Shown here in pieces: positions 27,642 through 37,028 of a stretch of DNA of 64,000 nucleotides. Each line of letters begins with the position of its first letter. The stretch's first letter is position 1. The notes beneath the pieces were generated by a model, which was given only the letters and a program-made list of their open reading frames with translations, made no database searches and had not been told where the DNA came from. Made by a program: the position numbers and the translations under genes. The DNA comes from CAIQPV01 sp963719855 (GTDB taxonomy: Bacteria > Pseudomonadota > Gammaproteobacteria > Burkholderiales > Gallionellaceae), in the NCBI GenBank assembly GCA_963719855.1, contig CAVRDK010000004.1, positions 992,001-1,056,000 on the forward strand, in the 5' to 3' direction.

Positions 27642-27865
27642 GCCGATTGTTATTTCTCGCTGTTATTGCCGCTGTTGTTTACTGGCTACTCAAGTCTTAC
27701 CGTACTCATTTGCCAAAGGACGAGGATACGCCCGGGCAGGCGGAAGACATGGTGCGTTGTATACATTGCGGCGTGCATCTGCCCAAGCATGAAGGCATTC
27801 TGGCAGGAGGTAAATATTATTGCAGCGAGGCGCATCGCCGTGCGCATAACGTTAAGCCAGAGTAG
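27638..27865 (+). CDS. PP0621-like small membrane protein with zinc-ribbon-like cysteines
   Basis: 75 residues: one N-terminal membrane segment (LLFLAVIAAVVYWLL), then a Cys-rich C-terminal domain with CIHC and a later CSEAHRRAH. The pattern MVRCIHCGVHLPKHEG...YYCSEAHR matches the PP0621 family found upstream of pilS in betaproteobacteria. Zinc binding is inferred. It overlaps the IHF-like fragment (ATGA) and precedes pilS by 124 bp. Confidence 0.8.
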   Translation: MSRLLFLAVIAAVVYWLLKSYRTHLPKDEDTPGQAEDMVRCIHCGVHLPKHEGILAGGKYYCSEAHRRAHNVKPE

Positions 27866-27906
27866 TTCAGTCGCAAGTTGATAGACGTAACGTAAGTTAT
27901 AAACCG

Positions 27907-27933
27907 CCCTTCGGCTATGCTCAGGACAGGCTC
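27907..27933. repeat. REP-like fragment upstream of pilS
   Basis: CCCTTCGGCTATGCTCAGGA followed by CAGGCTC: intergenic copy of the repeat also found in frame within gspL and inside the MITE near 38560. Confidence 0.6.
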
Positions 27934-27989
27934 CACGACAACACCAACTACAAACTTACGTCTTACGACTAATAACTTTAAGGCATAAG

Positions 27990-29618
27990 ATGCTGGATAA
28001 TTTACTCTCTTTTGTTTGGAAGCCATTGCAGCCCCGTGCCCATTCCGCGCACGGGGCGGAAGAGTTGTGGCGTTCAATTTCCCTGTTTAATTTTTACCGG
28101 CTGGTTCTTGCGAGCCTGTGTGTATTCCTGGGGGGCACGTTTGCCGATGTCCTGTCTCTAGGTTCTAACAACATGCCGTTGTTCCTCCACGCCAGCATCG
28201 TATATGTCGTGCTGGTATTGATTTCGCAACTGGCGATCAAATTGCGCCAACCGCGTTTTGGATTGCAGTTGGCATTTCAGGTAGGAACGGATATCGCCTG
28301 CATGACCGTGCTGTCGCATGCCAGCGGGGGCATACAAAGCGGTTTGGGAATGTTGCTGCTGGTGTCACTGGCTGCTGCGGGGCTGATCAGCCGGGGCAAG
28401 ATTACCCTGTTCTTCGCTGCGTTGGCCAGTATCGCGGTGCTGTTGCAGCATTCCTATGCGGTGCTTACCCAGAATGCGGCGATAGCCCAATATCTACAGG
28501 CCGGATTGTTGAGCGTGGCCTATTTTGTCATTGCCTGGGTGGCGCATACGCTGGCCAAATATGCCACTGCGAGCGAAAAGCTGGCCGCTTTGCGCGGTGT
28601 GGATTTGGCCAATATGGCGGAGGCAAACCGGCTGCTTATTCAGGATATGCCGGATGGCGTGCTGGTGGTGGATGAGCGTGGTATGGTCAGGCAGTGCAAC
28701 CCAAGCGCGGAGCGCATGCTGGGATATGTTTTTCCGGCGATCGGCAGCGCCACGTTGGAGGAGTGTTCGCCGCTGCTGGCAGGGCAGTTCGCCGCATGGC
28801 GGCAGAGCCTTGGCCGCAAGCCGCAGTTATTGCGCTTGCCCGGCTCTAATCATCAGGCGCGCGTGCGTTTCCTGCTGGTGCAACGCGAGGAATTTTGGGG
28901 GGCGGTCGTGTTCCTTGAGGATATGCAGCGCATTCAGGCGCAGGCGCAGCAGATCAAGCTCGCGGCGCTGGGGCGGCTGACCGCCAATATTGCCCATGAG
29001 GTGCGTAATCCGCTAACGTCCATCAGTTATGCGACAGAACTGTTGCAGGAGGGAACCCACGACCCGGCGCAGGCGCGGTTGTTCCAGATCATTCTGGATA
29101 ATGCCGCCAGGCTGAACCGCATCGTGCGGGATGTGATGCAATTGAATCAGCGCGACCGTGTGCAGGCAGAATCCTTGACGCTTTCCGATGTATTGCCGGT
29201 TTTTGTTGCAGGGCTGTGCCAGGCCGAGCGCGTAACCCAGAATTTGTTTCATGTTGAGGCGCCGCCGGATTACGTGATTAATTTCGACCGTGGTCATTTT
29301 GATCAGGTGTTGTGGAACCTGTGCTGCAATGCTTTGCGTTATTGCAAAAAACAGGCAGGCAGTGTTCAATTGCTCGCCCGCCGATCCGCCGAGGGTGGGA
29401 CAGTGTTGGATATCGTCGACGATGGGCCAGGGGTCGCCCCCGATGCGGTGCAGCAATTGTTTGAGCCATTTTTTACTACTGCAGCCGGTGGCACTGGCTT
29501 GGGTTTATACATTGCGCGCGAATTGTGCGAAGCTAATGGTGCGGAGCTTGAATATGCGCCGCAGGCTACCGGCGGGGCACACTTTCGCTTGGTGTTTGGA
29601 GGAAGGAATGAACGCTGA
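27990..29618 (+). CDS. pilS: Type IV pilus sensor histidine kinase PilS
   Basis: 542 residues: six predicted membrane segments (about 30-190), a PAS domain (about 210-310, LLIQDMPDGVLVVDERGMVR), HisKA with IAHEVRNPLTS (phospho-His near residue 336) and HATPase (NLCCNALRYCKK, DDGPGVAP, GGTGLGLYIARELCE). PilS controls PilR and thus pilin expression. The stop overlaps the pilR start by 11 bp. Confidence 0.93.
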   Translation: MLDNLLSFVWKPLQPRAHSAHGAEELWRSISLFNFYRLVLASLCVFLGGTFADVLSLGSNNMPLFLHASIVYVVLVLISQLAIKLRQPRFGLQLAFQVGTDIACMTVLSHASGGIQSGLGMLLLVSLAAAGLISRGKITLFFAALASIAVLLQHSYAVLTQNAAIAQYLQAGLLSVAYFVIAWVAHTLAKYATASEKLAALRGVDLANMAEANRLLIQDMPDGVLVVDERGMVRQCNPSAERMLGYVFPAIGSATLEECSPLLAGQFAAWRQSLGRKPQLLRLPGSNHQARVRFLLVQREEFWGAVVFLEDMQRIQAQAQQIKLAALGRLTANIAHEVRNPLTSISYATELLQEGTHDPAQARLFQIILDNAARLNRIVRDVMQLNQRDRVQAESLTLSDVLPVFVAGLCQAERVTQNLFHVEAPPDYVINFDRGHFDQVLWNLCCNALRYCKKQAGSVQLLARRSAEGGTVLDIVDDGPGVAPDAVQQLFEPFFTTAAGGTGLGLYIARELCEANGAELEYAPQATGGAHFRLVFGGRNER

Positions 29619-31008
29619 CAGGCAATCCGCAGGTGCACGCGTGCTGGTGGTGGATGATGAACCGGATATATTGGAGTTGCTGGAACTCACTCTGGTGCGC
29701 ATGGGGCTACAGGTCGAACACGCCACCAATGTGCGTGAGGCTCTACAGCAGCTGGACAGCAAGCCATACAACCTGTGCCTGACCGATATGCGTCTGCCTG
29801 ACGGCGATGGGCTGGAGGTGGTGCGGCACATCGCTGCGCATCATGCGGATGTTCCGGTTGCGGTGATCACCGCGCACGGCAACATGGAAAACGCTGTTTC
29901 CGTGCTCAAGGCGGGCGCCTTCGATTACCTGTCCAAACCGGTCGCGCTGGAGCAATTGCGCGCCTTGGTGAAGGCCGCGCTCAAGCTGCCACAGCACACC
30001 GTCGCGGTGCGCGACGGTGTGCGCACGCTGCTGGGGCGCTCCCCGGCCATGGAAAAGGTACGCGACCTGATCGAGCGTGTTGCGCGCAGTCAGGCGCCGG
30101 TACATATCAGCGGCGAATCGGGCAGCGGCAAGGAATTGGCAGCACGCCTGATCGTGGAGAAAAGCGCCCGGCGCGACCAGCCTTTCGTCGCGGTAAATTG
30201 CGGGGCGATCCCGGAAAACCTGATGGAAAGCGAATTCTTCGGTTACCGCAAGGGCGCTTTCACCGGCGCGGAGAAGGATAGAGACGGTTTCTTTCAGGCG
30301 GCTAATGGCGGCACCCTGTTCCTCGACGAAGTGGCCGACCTGCCCCTGTCCATGCAAGTAAAGCTGCTGCGCGCCATTCAGGAGAAAAAAGTGCGCAAGG
30401 TAGGTGCGACGCAGGAAGAGGCGGTGGATGTGCGCATCATCAGCGCAACCCATCATGCGCTGGCGGAATGGGTGCAGCAGGGCAAGTTCCGCCAGGATCT
30501 GTATTACCGCCTGAATGTGATCGCCTTGCCTATGCCGCCGCTACGCGAAATGCGCGACGATATCGCGGAGGTTGCCAGCCAGTTGCTGGTGCGCCTGCGC
30601 GTTGGTGAGGCAATTGAGTTTTCACCGGCCGCCTTGCAGGCGCTGAGCCATTACAATTTTCCCGGTAACGTGCGCGAGTTGGAAAACGTCATTGAACGCG
30701 CGCTGGCTTTGTGTTCGGATGGCATCATTACGCCAGCCGATCTGCAACTGGTTGCGTCTATCGGCGGCAGTGAGGCAGCAAGTAAATCGGATATGCTTGG
30801 CGGCTCAACTATGCAAGACAAGCAGGATACGGCTTGCAAGTATCCGCTAACCGATTATCTGGACAGGGTCGAGCGCGAGGCAATTCTGGAAGCATTAAAC
30901 CAGACCGGCTTCAACCGCACTGCTGCGGCCAAGGTACTCGGTGTGACGTTCCGCGCCTTGCGTTATCGCATGGGACGGTTGGGCATCACCGGCGCAGACG
31001 AGCGATAA
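29608..31008 (+). CDS. pilR: Sigma-54-dependent response regulator PilR
   Basis: 466-residue NtrC-type regulator: receiver (LVVDDEPDILELLELTL, CLTDMRLPDGDG, YLSKPVAL), AAA+ domain with Walker A GESGSGKELAARLIVE, GAFTGA sigma-54 contact loop and GGTLFLDEVADL, and a Fis-type HTH (AAKVLGVTFRALRYRMGRLG). The start at 29608 follows GGAGGAAGG and overlaps the pilS end; the longer frame runs inside pilS. It activates pilin transcription with RpoN. Confidence 0.95.
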   Translation: MNADRQSAGARVLVVDDEPDILELLELTLVRMGLQVEHATNVREALQQLDSKPYNLCLTDMRLPDGDGLEVVRHIAAHHADVPVAVITAHGNMENAVSVLKAGAFDYLSKPVALEQLRALVKAALKLPQHTVAVRDGVRTLLGRSPAMEKVRDLIERVARSQAPVHISGESGSGKELAARLIVEKSARRDQPFVAVNCGAIPENLMESEFFGYRKGAFTGAEKDRDGFFQAANGGTLFLDEVADLPLSMQVKLLRAIQEKKVRKVGATQEEAVDVRIISATHHALAEWVQQGKFRQDLYYRLNVIALPMPPLREMRDDIAEVASQLLVRLRVGEAIEFSPAALQALSHYNFPGNVRELENVIERALALCSDGIITPADLQLVASIGGSEAASKSDMLGGSTMQDKQDTACKYPLTDYLDRVEREAILEALNQTGFNRTAAAKVLGVTFRALRYRMGRLGITGADER

Positions 31009-31011
31009 TTT

Positions 31012-31152
31012 GGGTATCTCTAAAAATTCAGAGTTCGCCCAAATGCAAGACGCGGGGAAAATTTCGCCGCGCCGCATATGTTTGATATGTAAGCAAGAAA
31101 TTTTTCCCGCAACGCAGTAGTTGGGATGAAATCTGGATTTTTAGAGGTGCCC
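31012..31152 (+). repeat. 141-bp inverted-repeat element (copy A) before ampD
   Basis: Terminal inverted repeats GGGTATCTCTAAAAATTCAG and, on the other strand from the right end, GGGCACCTCTAAAAATCCAG. The interior has a GCATATGTTTGATATGTAAG core. A diverged copy lies at 61908-62047. The right end reads TTTTTAGAGGTGCCCAATG, so its AGAGG acts as Shine-Dalgarno for ampD (ATG at 31154). Confidence 0.85.
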
Positions 31153-31153
31153 A

Positions 31154-31687
31154 ATGAAGGTTGATGCAAATGGCTGGTTGAGCGGCGTGCAACGGATTGC
31201 CTCACCGAACTGTGACGCCCGTCCGTCCGGCACCGCGATAGAGTTGCTGGTCATCCATAACATAAGCCTGCCACCGGGTGAATTTGGCGGCGAGGCGGTG
31301 GCGCAGTTGTTTACCAATACCCTGAACACGGACGCACACCCCTATTACAAACAGCTTGAGGGGTTGAAAGTCTCTGCCCACTTTCTGATTCGGCGCGACG
31401 GTGCGATTATCCAGTTTGTACCCTGCGGCAAGCGCGCCTGGCATGCGGGAGTGTCGTCATGGCAGGGACGCGCTGCCTGCAACAATTTTTCCATCGGGGT
31501 AGAGTTGGAGGGCGGCGATGATGTGCCGTTTAATGATCAACAATACGCCGCGCTGGCACGGCTGACGCGGTTGCTGCGACGCAACTACCCGATCCGCGCC
31601 ATCGTCGGGCATGCCGACATCGCGCCGGGACGCAAGACTGATCCTGGCCCCTGCTTTGACTGGCCGCGCTACCTTACCGCAACCTGA
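31154..31687 (+). CDS. ampD: 1,6-anhydro-N-acetylmuramyl-L-alanine amidase AmpD
   Basis: 177-residue cytoplasmic zinc amidase (amidase_2 fold) of peptidoglycan recycling. Zinc ligands are expected in LLVIHNISLP (about 29-38), in the HAGVSSWQGR region and in VGHADIAPGRKTDPGPCFDW, all present. The ATG abuts the right end of the 141-bp repeat, which supplies its ribosome site. Confidence 0.94.
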   Translation: MKVDANGWLSGVQRIASPNCDARPSGTAIELLVIHNISLPPGEFGGEAVAQLFTNTLNTDAHPYYKQLEGLKVSAHFLIRRDGAIIQFVPCGKRAWHAGVSSWQGRAACNNFSIGVELEGGDDVPFNDQQYAALARLTRLLRRNYPIRAIVGHADIAPGRKTDPGPCFDWPRYLTAT

Positions 31688-31751
31688 AAAGCAAGTATTT
31701 CCCAATCATTTTTCGTTGTAAAAAACTGAAATATATAGGCCGTAATTTAGC

Positions 31752-31816
31752 TTGCAAAATTTTTTCTATGCACTAGAATTAGTAAAAATTATGGGGCGAA
31801 CTACTACATCTAGTGG
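31752..31816 (+). promoter_or_regulatory. nrdA promoter with two NrdR boxes
   Basis: Promoter TTGCAA (31752) - 16 bp - TAGAAT (31774-31779). Two dyads ACTAGAATTAGT (31772-31783) and ACTACATCTAGT (31803-31814) share ACTA-N4-TAGT and are exactly 31 bp apart, three helical turns. The longer box CTACTACATCTAGTGG fits the NrdR consensus at 11 of 16 positions. The first box covers the -10 element, which suits NrdR repression of ribonucleotide reductase genes. Confidence 0.72.
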
Positions 31817-31889
31817 TTTTTGGTTTTTTGAGCCACCGGCCTACTCTGGCTGAATTGGCTCATGCAATTGATCTAAGAGGAGTTGTATA

Positions 31890-34757
31890 TTGCTTGCTAC
31901 AGAAAGTGTTTTGTCATCTGCTTCTAAGTCCGTCCTCAACGTTTCTGAACTCTCCGCTTCTTCCAGTAACATGCCGTTTGACCAATACAAGGTTATTCGC
32001 CGCAATGGTTCGGTGGTTCCCTTTGAGCCGGCAAAGATTTCCATTGCCATGGCCAAGGCGTTCATCGCCGTAAATGGCGGTCAGGGAGCGGCTTCGGCGC
32101 GCGTGCGCGAACTGGTTGAACAATTGACCGCAAGCGTTGTCAATGCGCTGGTGCGCCGTCAACCGCATGGCGGCACGCTGCATATCGAAGATATTCAGGA
32201 TCAGGTTGAATTGTCTCTGATGCGTTCCGGCGAACACGATGTAGCGCGATCCTATGTGCTGTATCGCGAGGAGCGGACGCGCGAGCGCGCCAAAACAAAG
32301 AAGGAACACGAGCCAGCGCATGTTTTGCATGTGAAGGAAAACGGCGTGTCCCGCCCACTGGATGTGGAAGGTCTGGCTGCGCTCATCAAAGCGTCTTGCA
32401 CGGGGCTGGGCGATGTGGTGGATGCCGAGCAGATACTCAAGTTTACGCTGAAGGATTTGTATGATGGCGTGCCGATAGAGGAGGTGCGCAAATGCACCAT
32501 CATGTCTGCGCGTTCGCTGCTGGAACAGGATCCGGCCTATGGTTTCGTTACCGCGCGCCTGTTGTTGAACAACATTTGCTGTGAGGTGTTGGGCAAGGAA
32601 GTGGTTCAGGCAGATATGGCGGCACATTATGCCGAGTATTTTCCTTCCTTCATCAAGCGCGGCATTAAGGCGGAGCTGCTGGATGAAGAGTTGGCGACTT
32701 TCGATTTGCCGCGTTTGGCCAAGGAACTGGATGCGAGCCGCGACATGCAGTTTAACTATCTTGGTTTGCAAACCTTGTATGACCGCTATTTCCTGCATAT
32801 CGATGAGACGCGCATCGAATTGCCGCAGGCATTCTTCATGCGCGTGGCGATGGGGCTGGCGCTCAGGGAGATTGACCGCGAAGCGCGTGCCATCGAGTTT
32901 TACCGTCTGCTGTCCAGTTTCGATTTCATGAGTTCGACACCGACCCTGTTCAATTCAGGCACTATTCGTTCGCAACTGTCTTCCTGCTACTTGACCACGG
33001 TGCCGGATGATTTGGACGGAATTTTCGAAGCAATCAAGGAAAATGCTTTGCTCGCCAAGTATGCCGGTGGTTTGGGTAACGACTGGACATCGGTGCGCGC
33101 CATGGGCAGCTACATCAAGGGCACCAACGGCAAGTCGCAAGGCGTGGTGCCGTTCCTCAAGGTGGTGAACGACACCGCCGTGGCGGTCAATCAGGGTGGC
33201 AAGCGCAAGGGGGCGGTGTGTGCTTACCTGGAAGCCTGGCATATGGATATCGAGGAGTTTCTCGATTTGCGCAAGAATACTGGCGATGACCGCCGCCGCA
33301 CGCACGACATGAATACGGCGAACTGGATTCCCGATCTGTTCATGAAGCGCGTGATGGAAGGCGGGGAGTGGACGCTGTTTTCACCTGCGACCTGCCCCGA
33401 CCTGCATGAGAAGTTCGGCTCCGAATTTGAGCGCACTTATTTGGCGTATGAAGCCAAGGTTGCCAGCGGCGAACTCAAGCTGCACAAGAAAGTCCAGGCA
33501 GCCAGTCTGTGGCGCAAGATGCTGACCATGCTGTTCGAGACCGGCCATCCGTGGATCGCCTTCAAGGATCCATGCAATGTGCGCTCGCCGCAGCAACATG
33601 TCGGCGTAGTGCATAGCTCCAACTTGTGCACGGAAATTACGCTGAACACGTCGGAGTCCGAGATCGCCGTGTGCAACCTGGGCTCGGTAAACCTGGCGGC
33701 GCATCTGTATCCGAAGGGGCATGAGAAGTTCGGCCAGATGGATCAGGAAAAACTCAAGCGCACGATTACGACTGCGATGCGCATGCTGGATAACGTGATC
33801 GACATCAATTATTACGCGGTCGACAAGGCGCGCAACGCCAATCTCAAGCATCGTCCGGTGGGGTTGGGAATCATGGGTTTTCAGGATTGCCTGCATGAGT
33901 TGCGCGTGCCTTATGCCTCGGAAGCGGCCGTCGAATTCGCCGACCGTTCCATGGAAGCGGTTTGCTATTATGCCTACTGGGCATCCACGGAACTGGCCGA
34001 GGAGCGTGGCCGCTACGCCAGCTATCGCGGCAGCCTGTGGGACAAGGGTATTTTGCCGCAGGATACTCTCGAAATGTTGCGCGAGTCGCGCGGCGGCTTT
34101 GTCGAGGTGGATAGTTCAGTCAGCATGGATTGGGATGCGTTGCGTGCGCGTATCAAGCAGCACGGCATGCGCAACTCAAATTGCGTAGCCATCGCACCCA
34201 CCGCGACCATCTCCAATATTGTCGGGGTATCGGCCAGCGTCGAACCCACTTACCAAAATCTGTTCGTCAAATCGAACTTGTCCGGTGAATTCACCATGAT
34301 CAACGATCATCTGGTGAGCGACCTGAAGCAGATGAGATTGTGGGACGAGGTGATGGTTTCGGATCTGAAATATTTTGATGGCAGCCTGTCCAAGATTGAT
34401 CGCATCCCGGCCGAGTTGCGCAGCCTGTATGCCACTGCATTTGAGGTGGAGCCGCAATGGCTGATCGAAGCGGCCTCGCGGCGCCAGAAATGGATCGACC
34501 AAGCGCAGTCATTGAACATCTATATGGCTGGCGTATCAGGGCGCAAGCTCGACGAAACCTACAAGTTGGCTTGGCTACGCGGCTTGAAGACGACTTATTA
34601 CTTGCGCACCATGGGGGCAACTTCGGCGGAGAAATCAACCTCGCGTACCGGCGCGCTGAATGCGGTGTCCAGCACAGAAAGCGCAGCAGGCAATGCTGCG
34701 GCCGAAGAAAACAAGTTTTGTTCGATTGATAACCCAGAGTGCGAAGCTTGCCAATAA
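31890..34757 (+). CDS. nrdA: Class I ribonucleotide reductase large subunit NrdA
   Basis: 955-residue alpha subunit that reduces NDPs to dNDPs. An N-terminal ATP-cone (YKVIRRNGSVVPFEPAKISI, about 32-130) provides activity control. The catalytic barrel contains SSNLCTEITLNTSESEIAVC and CNLGSVNLAAH; the C-terminal swivel cysteines are in CSIDNPECEACQ. TTG start at 31890 with a strong AAGAGGAG ribosome site 8 bp upstream. nrdB follows 86 bp downstream. Expression is probably repressed by NrdR through the boxes upstream. Confidence 0.95.
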   Translation: MLATESVLSSASKSVLNVSELSASSSNMPFDQYKVIRRNGSVVPFEPAKISIAMAKAFIAVNGGQGAASARVRELVEQLTASVVNALVRRQPHGGTLHIEDIQDQVELSLMRSGEHDVARSYVLYREERTRERAKTKKEHEPAHVLHVKENGVSRPLDVEGLAALIKASCTGLGDVVDAEQILKFTLKDLYDGVPIEEVRKCTIMSARSLLEQDPAYGFVTARLLLNNICCEVLGKEVVQADMAAHYAEYFPSFIKRGIKAELLDEELATFDLPRLAKELDASRDMQFNYLGLQTLYDRYFLHIDETRIELPQAFFMRVAMGLALREIDREARAIEFYRLLSSFDFMSSTPTLFNSGTIRSQLSSCYLTTVPDDLDGIFEAIKENALLAKYAGGLGNDWTSVRAMGSYIKGTNGKSQGVVPFLKVVNDTAVAVNQGGKRKGAVCAYLEAWHMDIEEFLDLRKNTGDDRRRTHDMNTANWIPDLFMKRVMEGGEWTLFSPATCPDLHEKFGSEFERTYLAYEAKVASGELKLHKKVQAASLWRKMLTMLFETGHPWIAFKDPCNVRSPQQHVGVVHSSNLCTEITLNTSESEIAVCNLGSVNLAAHLYPKGHEKFGQMDQEKLKRTITTAMRMLDNVIDINYYAVDKARNANLKHRPVGLGIMGFQDCLHELRVPYASEAAVEFADRSMEAVCYYAYWASTELAEERGRYASYRGSLWDKGILPQDTLEMLRESRGGFVEVDSSVSMDWDALRARIKQHGMRNSNCVAIAPTATISNIVGVSASVEPTYQNLFVKSNLSGEFTMINDHLVSDLKQMRLWDEVMVSDLKYFDGSLSKIDRIPAELRSLYATAFEVEPQWLIEAASRRQKWIDQAQSLNIYMAGVSGRKLDETYKLAWLRGLKTTYYLRTMGATSAEKSTSRTGALNAVSSTESAAGNAAAEENKFCSIDNPECEACQ

Positions 34758-34843
34758 GCAGGATTAAGGAATCAGCACGTAGGCTGGCAGTGAGAGGCAC
34801 CACCAACAATACAAGTGGAATTGAAAGAAGAATGGGGAAAAGC

Positions 34844-35980
34844 ATGCTGACGTTTGATGATGAAGTGATGCCGACGGGGTTGCCGGTTGGGTTGTGCTTG
34901 GGTATGGGAGAATTCAAGGCGAATGAGTTGGATGAACATACTTACACCATTGCCTCCACCAATACCGGCAGGATACGTGTGGAAGACAAGGCGATTATCA
35001 ATTCACGCGCCGATGTGAATCAGCTGGTTCCGTTCAAGCATAAATGGGCATGGGAGAAGTATCTTGCCGCTTGCGCCAATCACTGGATGCCGCAGGAAAT
35101 AAACATGACAGCAGACATTGCCCAGTGGAAAACCGGGCAACTAACTGAAGACGAACAGAAGCTGGTCAAGCGTAACTTGGGATTTTTCAGCACTGCCGAC
35201 AGTTTGGCTGCCAACAATATCGTGCTGGGAACCTATCGCCACATCACCTCGCCGGAATGCCGTCAATACATGTTGCGGCAAGCTTTTGAGGAAGCTATCC
35301 ACACGCATGCCTACCAGTACATAGTCGAGAGTTTAGGGCTGGATGAGGGCGAAATTTTTAACATGTATCACGAGGTACCCAGCATCCGCGACAAGGATGA
35401 ATTTTTGATCCCATTCATTGATACGTTGACTAACCCGGAATTCAAGACAGGTACGCCGGAAAACGATCAGAAGCTGCTGAAGAGCCTGATTGTGTTTGCC
35501 TGCATCATGGAAGGATTATTTTTCTATGTGGGCTTCGTGCAAATTCTGGCATTGGGACGCCAGAACAAAATGCCCGGCGCAGCAGAACAGTATCAATACA
35601 TTCTGCGCGATGAATCCATGCACCTGAATTTTGGCGTGGACATGATCAACCAGCTCAAGGCAGAAAATCCGCATCTCTGGACGGAATCGTTCAAGAAAGA
35701 AATTGAAGCCATCTTCCGCAAGGCGGTTGAGTTGGAATATGCCTATGCGGAAGACACTATGCCGCGCGGAGTGCTGGGCCTGAATGCTGCGATGTTCAAG
35801 GAATACTTGCGCTTTATAGCCAATCGCCGTTGTCAGCAGATCGGCATAGATATGCTGTACCCGGGTGCGAGCAACCCGTTCCCGTGGATGGCTGAAATGA
35901 TTGATCTCAAGAAAGAAAAGAATTTCTTCGAAACGCGTGTTACCGAATATCAGACTGGCGGGGCACTTTCTTGGGATTAG
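34844..35980 (+). CDS. nrdB: Class I ribonucleotide reductase small subunit NrdB
   Basis: 378-residue beta subunit. The metal and radical region reads FFSTADSL (Asp119) and FEEAIHTHAYQY (Glu150, His153, Tyr157), followed by CIMEGLFFY and RDESMHLNFG. Overall it resembles the chlamydial-type R2, but it has Tyr at the radical position and Asp at the first metal ligand, so a tyrosyl-radical class Ia enzyme is expected rather than class Ic. The ATG at 34844 follows GGGGAAAAGC; the longer frame adds 35 unrelated residues overlapping nrdA. Confidence 0.95.
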   Translation: MLTFDDEVMPTGLPVGLCLGMGEFKANELDEHTYTIASTNTGRIRVEDKAIINSRADVNQLVPFKHKWAWEKYLAACANHWMPQEINMTADIAQWKTGQLTEDEQKLVKRNLGFFSTADSLAANNIVLGTYRHITSPECRQYMLRQAFEEAIHTHAYQYIVESLGLDEGEIFNMYHEVPSIRDKDEFLIPFIDTLTNPEFKTGTPENDQKLLKSLIVFACIMEGLFFYVGFVQILALGRQNKMPGAAEQYQYILRDESMHLNFGVDMINQLKAENPHLWTESFKKEIEAIFRKAVELEYAYAEDTMPRGVLGLNAAMFKEYLRFIANRRCQQIGIDMLYPGASNPFPWMAEMIDLKKEKNFFETRVTEYQTGGALSWD

Positions 35981-36001
35981 CGAATGGCCTGAATTGACCC
36001 G

Positions 36002-36202
36002 TCAGCTAACAATATTATCCTCGCTGAAGATTTTAGTCCTTAGCGGATGCGTGCAAAGGTTTATGTTTTGTGGATATGCTTCCGCAAAGGTGCAGGGCGG
36101 ATTAACCATGCACACCTCCATATATTTCCCTATCCTGATTATCCGGCAGTTTTGCATGTCTACCGGTTCTTCATTGGGATATGTTGGACTGCACTGGGTC
36201 AT
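36002..36202 (-). CDS. Hypothetical small protein, 66 aa
   Basis: Unrecognised. It has five cysteines, two in MTQCSP and MQNCRI, then VCMV, PPCTF and NLCTH. Upstream AGGGA lies 5 bp from the ATG, a reasonable ribosome site. It runs convergent to nrdB, 21 bp from its stop. It could bind a metal through its cysteines, but no family is assigned. Confidence 0.45.
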   Translation of the reverse strand: MTQCSPTYPNEEPVDMQNCRIIRIGKYMEVCMVNPPCTFAEAYPQNINLCTHPLRTKIFSEDNIVS

Positions 36203-36251
36203 GGCTTCCCTAGCATCGCGTCTTGAATAGAAATAATACTATAACAGTTCT

Positions 36252-36632
36252 CTAATTGTGGGCAATGGCTACGTTGTTTTCTTTGCTTGCGCGATGCGTT
36301 GCTCTGGGCTTTGCATGATCTGCAATCCAGCTCTCACACTTTTCTCCATATTTCTCTCTAAATGAGGCCGAATGCTTTAATAGATACTCAATAAGATGTA
36401 CCTGAAAACTGACAGCGCGATTTGCATCAGTGTATCTGAAATATTCCTCCCATATAAATTCGTCTGGCAATATTCCTGCTTTCGCCAAATCCTGGGTGTA
36501 GCCAAGTGTTTTATGAAACTTGCCCAAGTCCTCAATATGGTAAGTCTCCCTTCCATCCACATTTATGCACGGAGAAAACTTGCCTGAACTCATTTTAGGA
36601 AGATAAGCTAAATGCGGAATTTTGGTTTGCAT
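36252..36632 (-). CDS. Hypothetical protein, 126 aa
   Basis: Unrecognised soluble protein, rich in charged and aromatic residues (YHIEDLGKFHKTLGYTQDLA, DEFIWEEYFRYTDANRA). No membrane segment, signal peptide or known motif. The ribosome site is weak. It lies in a lower-GC islet with three other unassigned minus-strand genes between nrdB and the zap locus, so it may have been acquired. Confidence 0.5.
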   Translation of the reverse strand: MQTKIPHLAYLPKMSSGKFSPCINVDGRETYHIEDLGKFHKTLGYTQDLAKAGILPDEFIWEEYFRYTDANRAVSFQVHLIEYLLKHSASFREKYGEKCESWIADHAKPRATHRASKENNVAIAHN

Positions 36633-36806
36633 ATAATTTTCGCTCGCTTCGAATAAGGATTTTATAGCTTGAGTGCTACGCGTTTTTTCACACTACTCTT
36701 AAATTACAAAAAAACATATATGCCGAACGTACTAGATATTTAGGCAAGTTACCTATTACTTTTCGTGTTGTGGGAACCATAAATTTGTACTCGACAAGAA
36801 GCATAC

Positions 36807-36998
36807 TCACACTGCATCATCAAAGAAGGAAAGAACGTGGCTTGGAAGAGATCCTTCAGCATAGTCAGATTCATACTCATCCCAGCAGGAATCTTCATTT
36901 AGAACTTGATTACCCATGTTCAGTAGCGCAATTTCTTCAAGAAATACTGAGTAAAGAATCTCTTTGGGTAAGGATTGATGCGGTTGCCGTGCGTTCAA
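36807..36998 (-). CDS. Hypothetical small protein, 63 aa
   Basis: Unrecognised acidic protein (SLPKEILYSVFLEEIALLNM, then DEYESDYAEGSL). TTG start supported by AAGGAG six bases upstream, so the frame is probably translated. It follows the 66-aa gene at 37029-37229 by 30 bp on the same strand, forming a two-gene unit. Size and pairing would suit a toxin-antitoxin or immunity pair, but nothing in sequence proves it. Confidence 0.5.
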   Translation of the reverse strand: MNARQPHQSLPKEILYSVFLEEIALLNMGNQVLNEDSCWDEYESDYAEGSLPSHVLSFFDDAV

Positions 36999-37028
36999 TT
37001 TTGTCTCCTTAAATTCATGCCATGCCCG

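Noticed and set aside
31914..32798. 294-aa minus-strand frame
   Set aside because: Opposite nrdA, whose ATP-cone is unmistakable in the plus frame.
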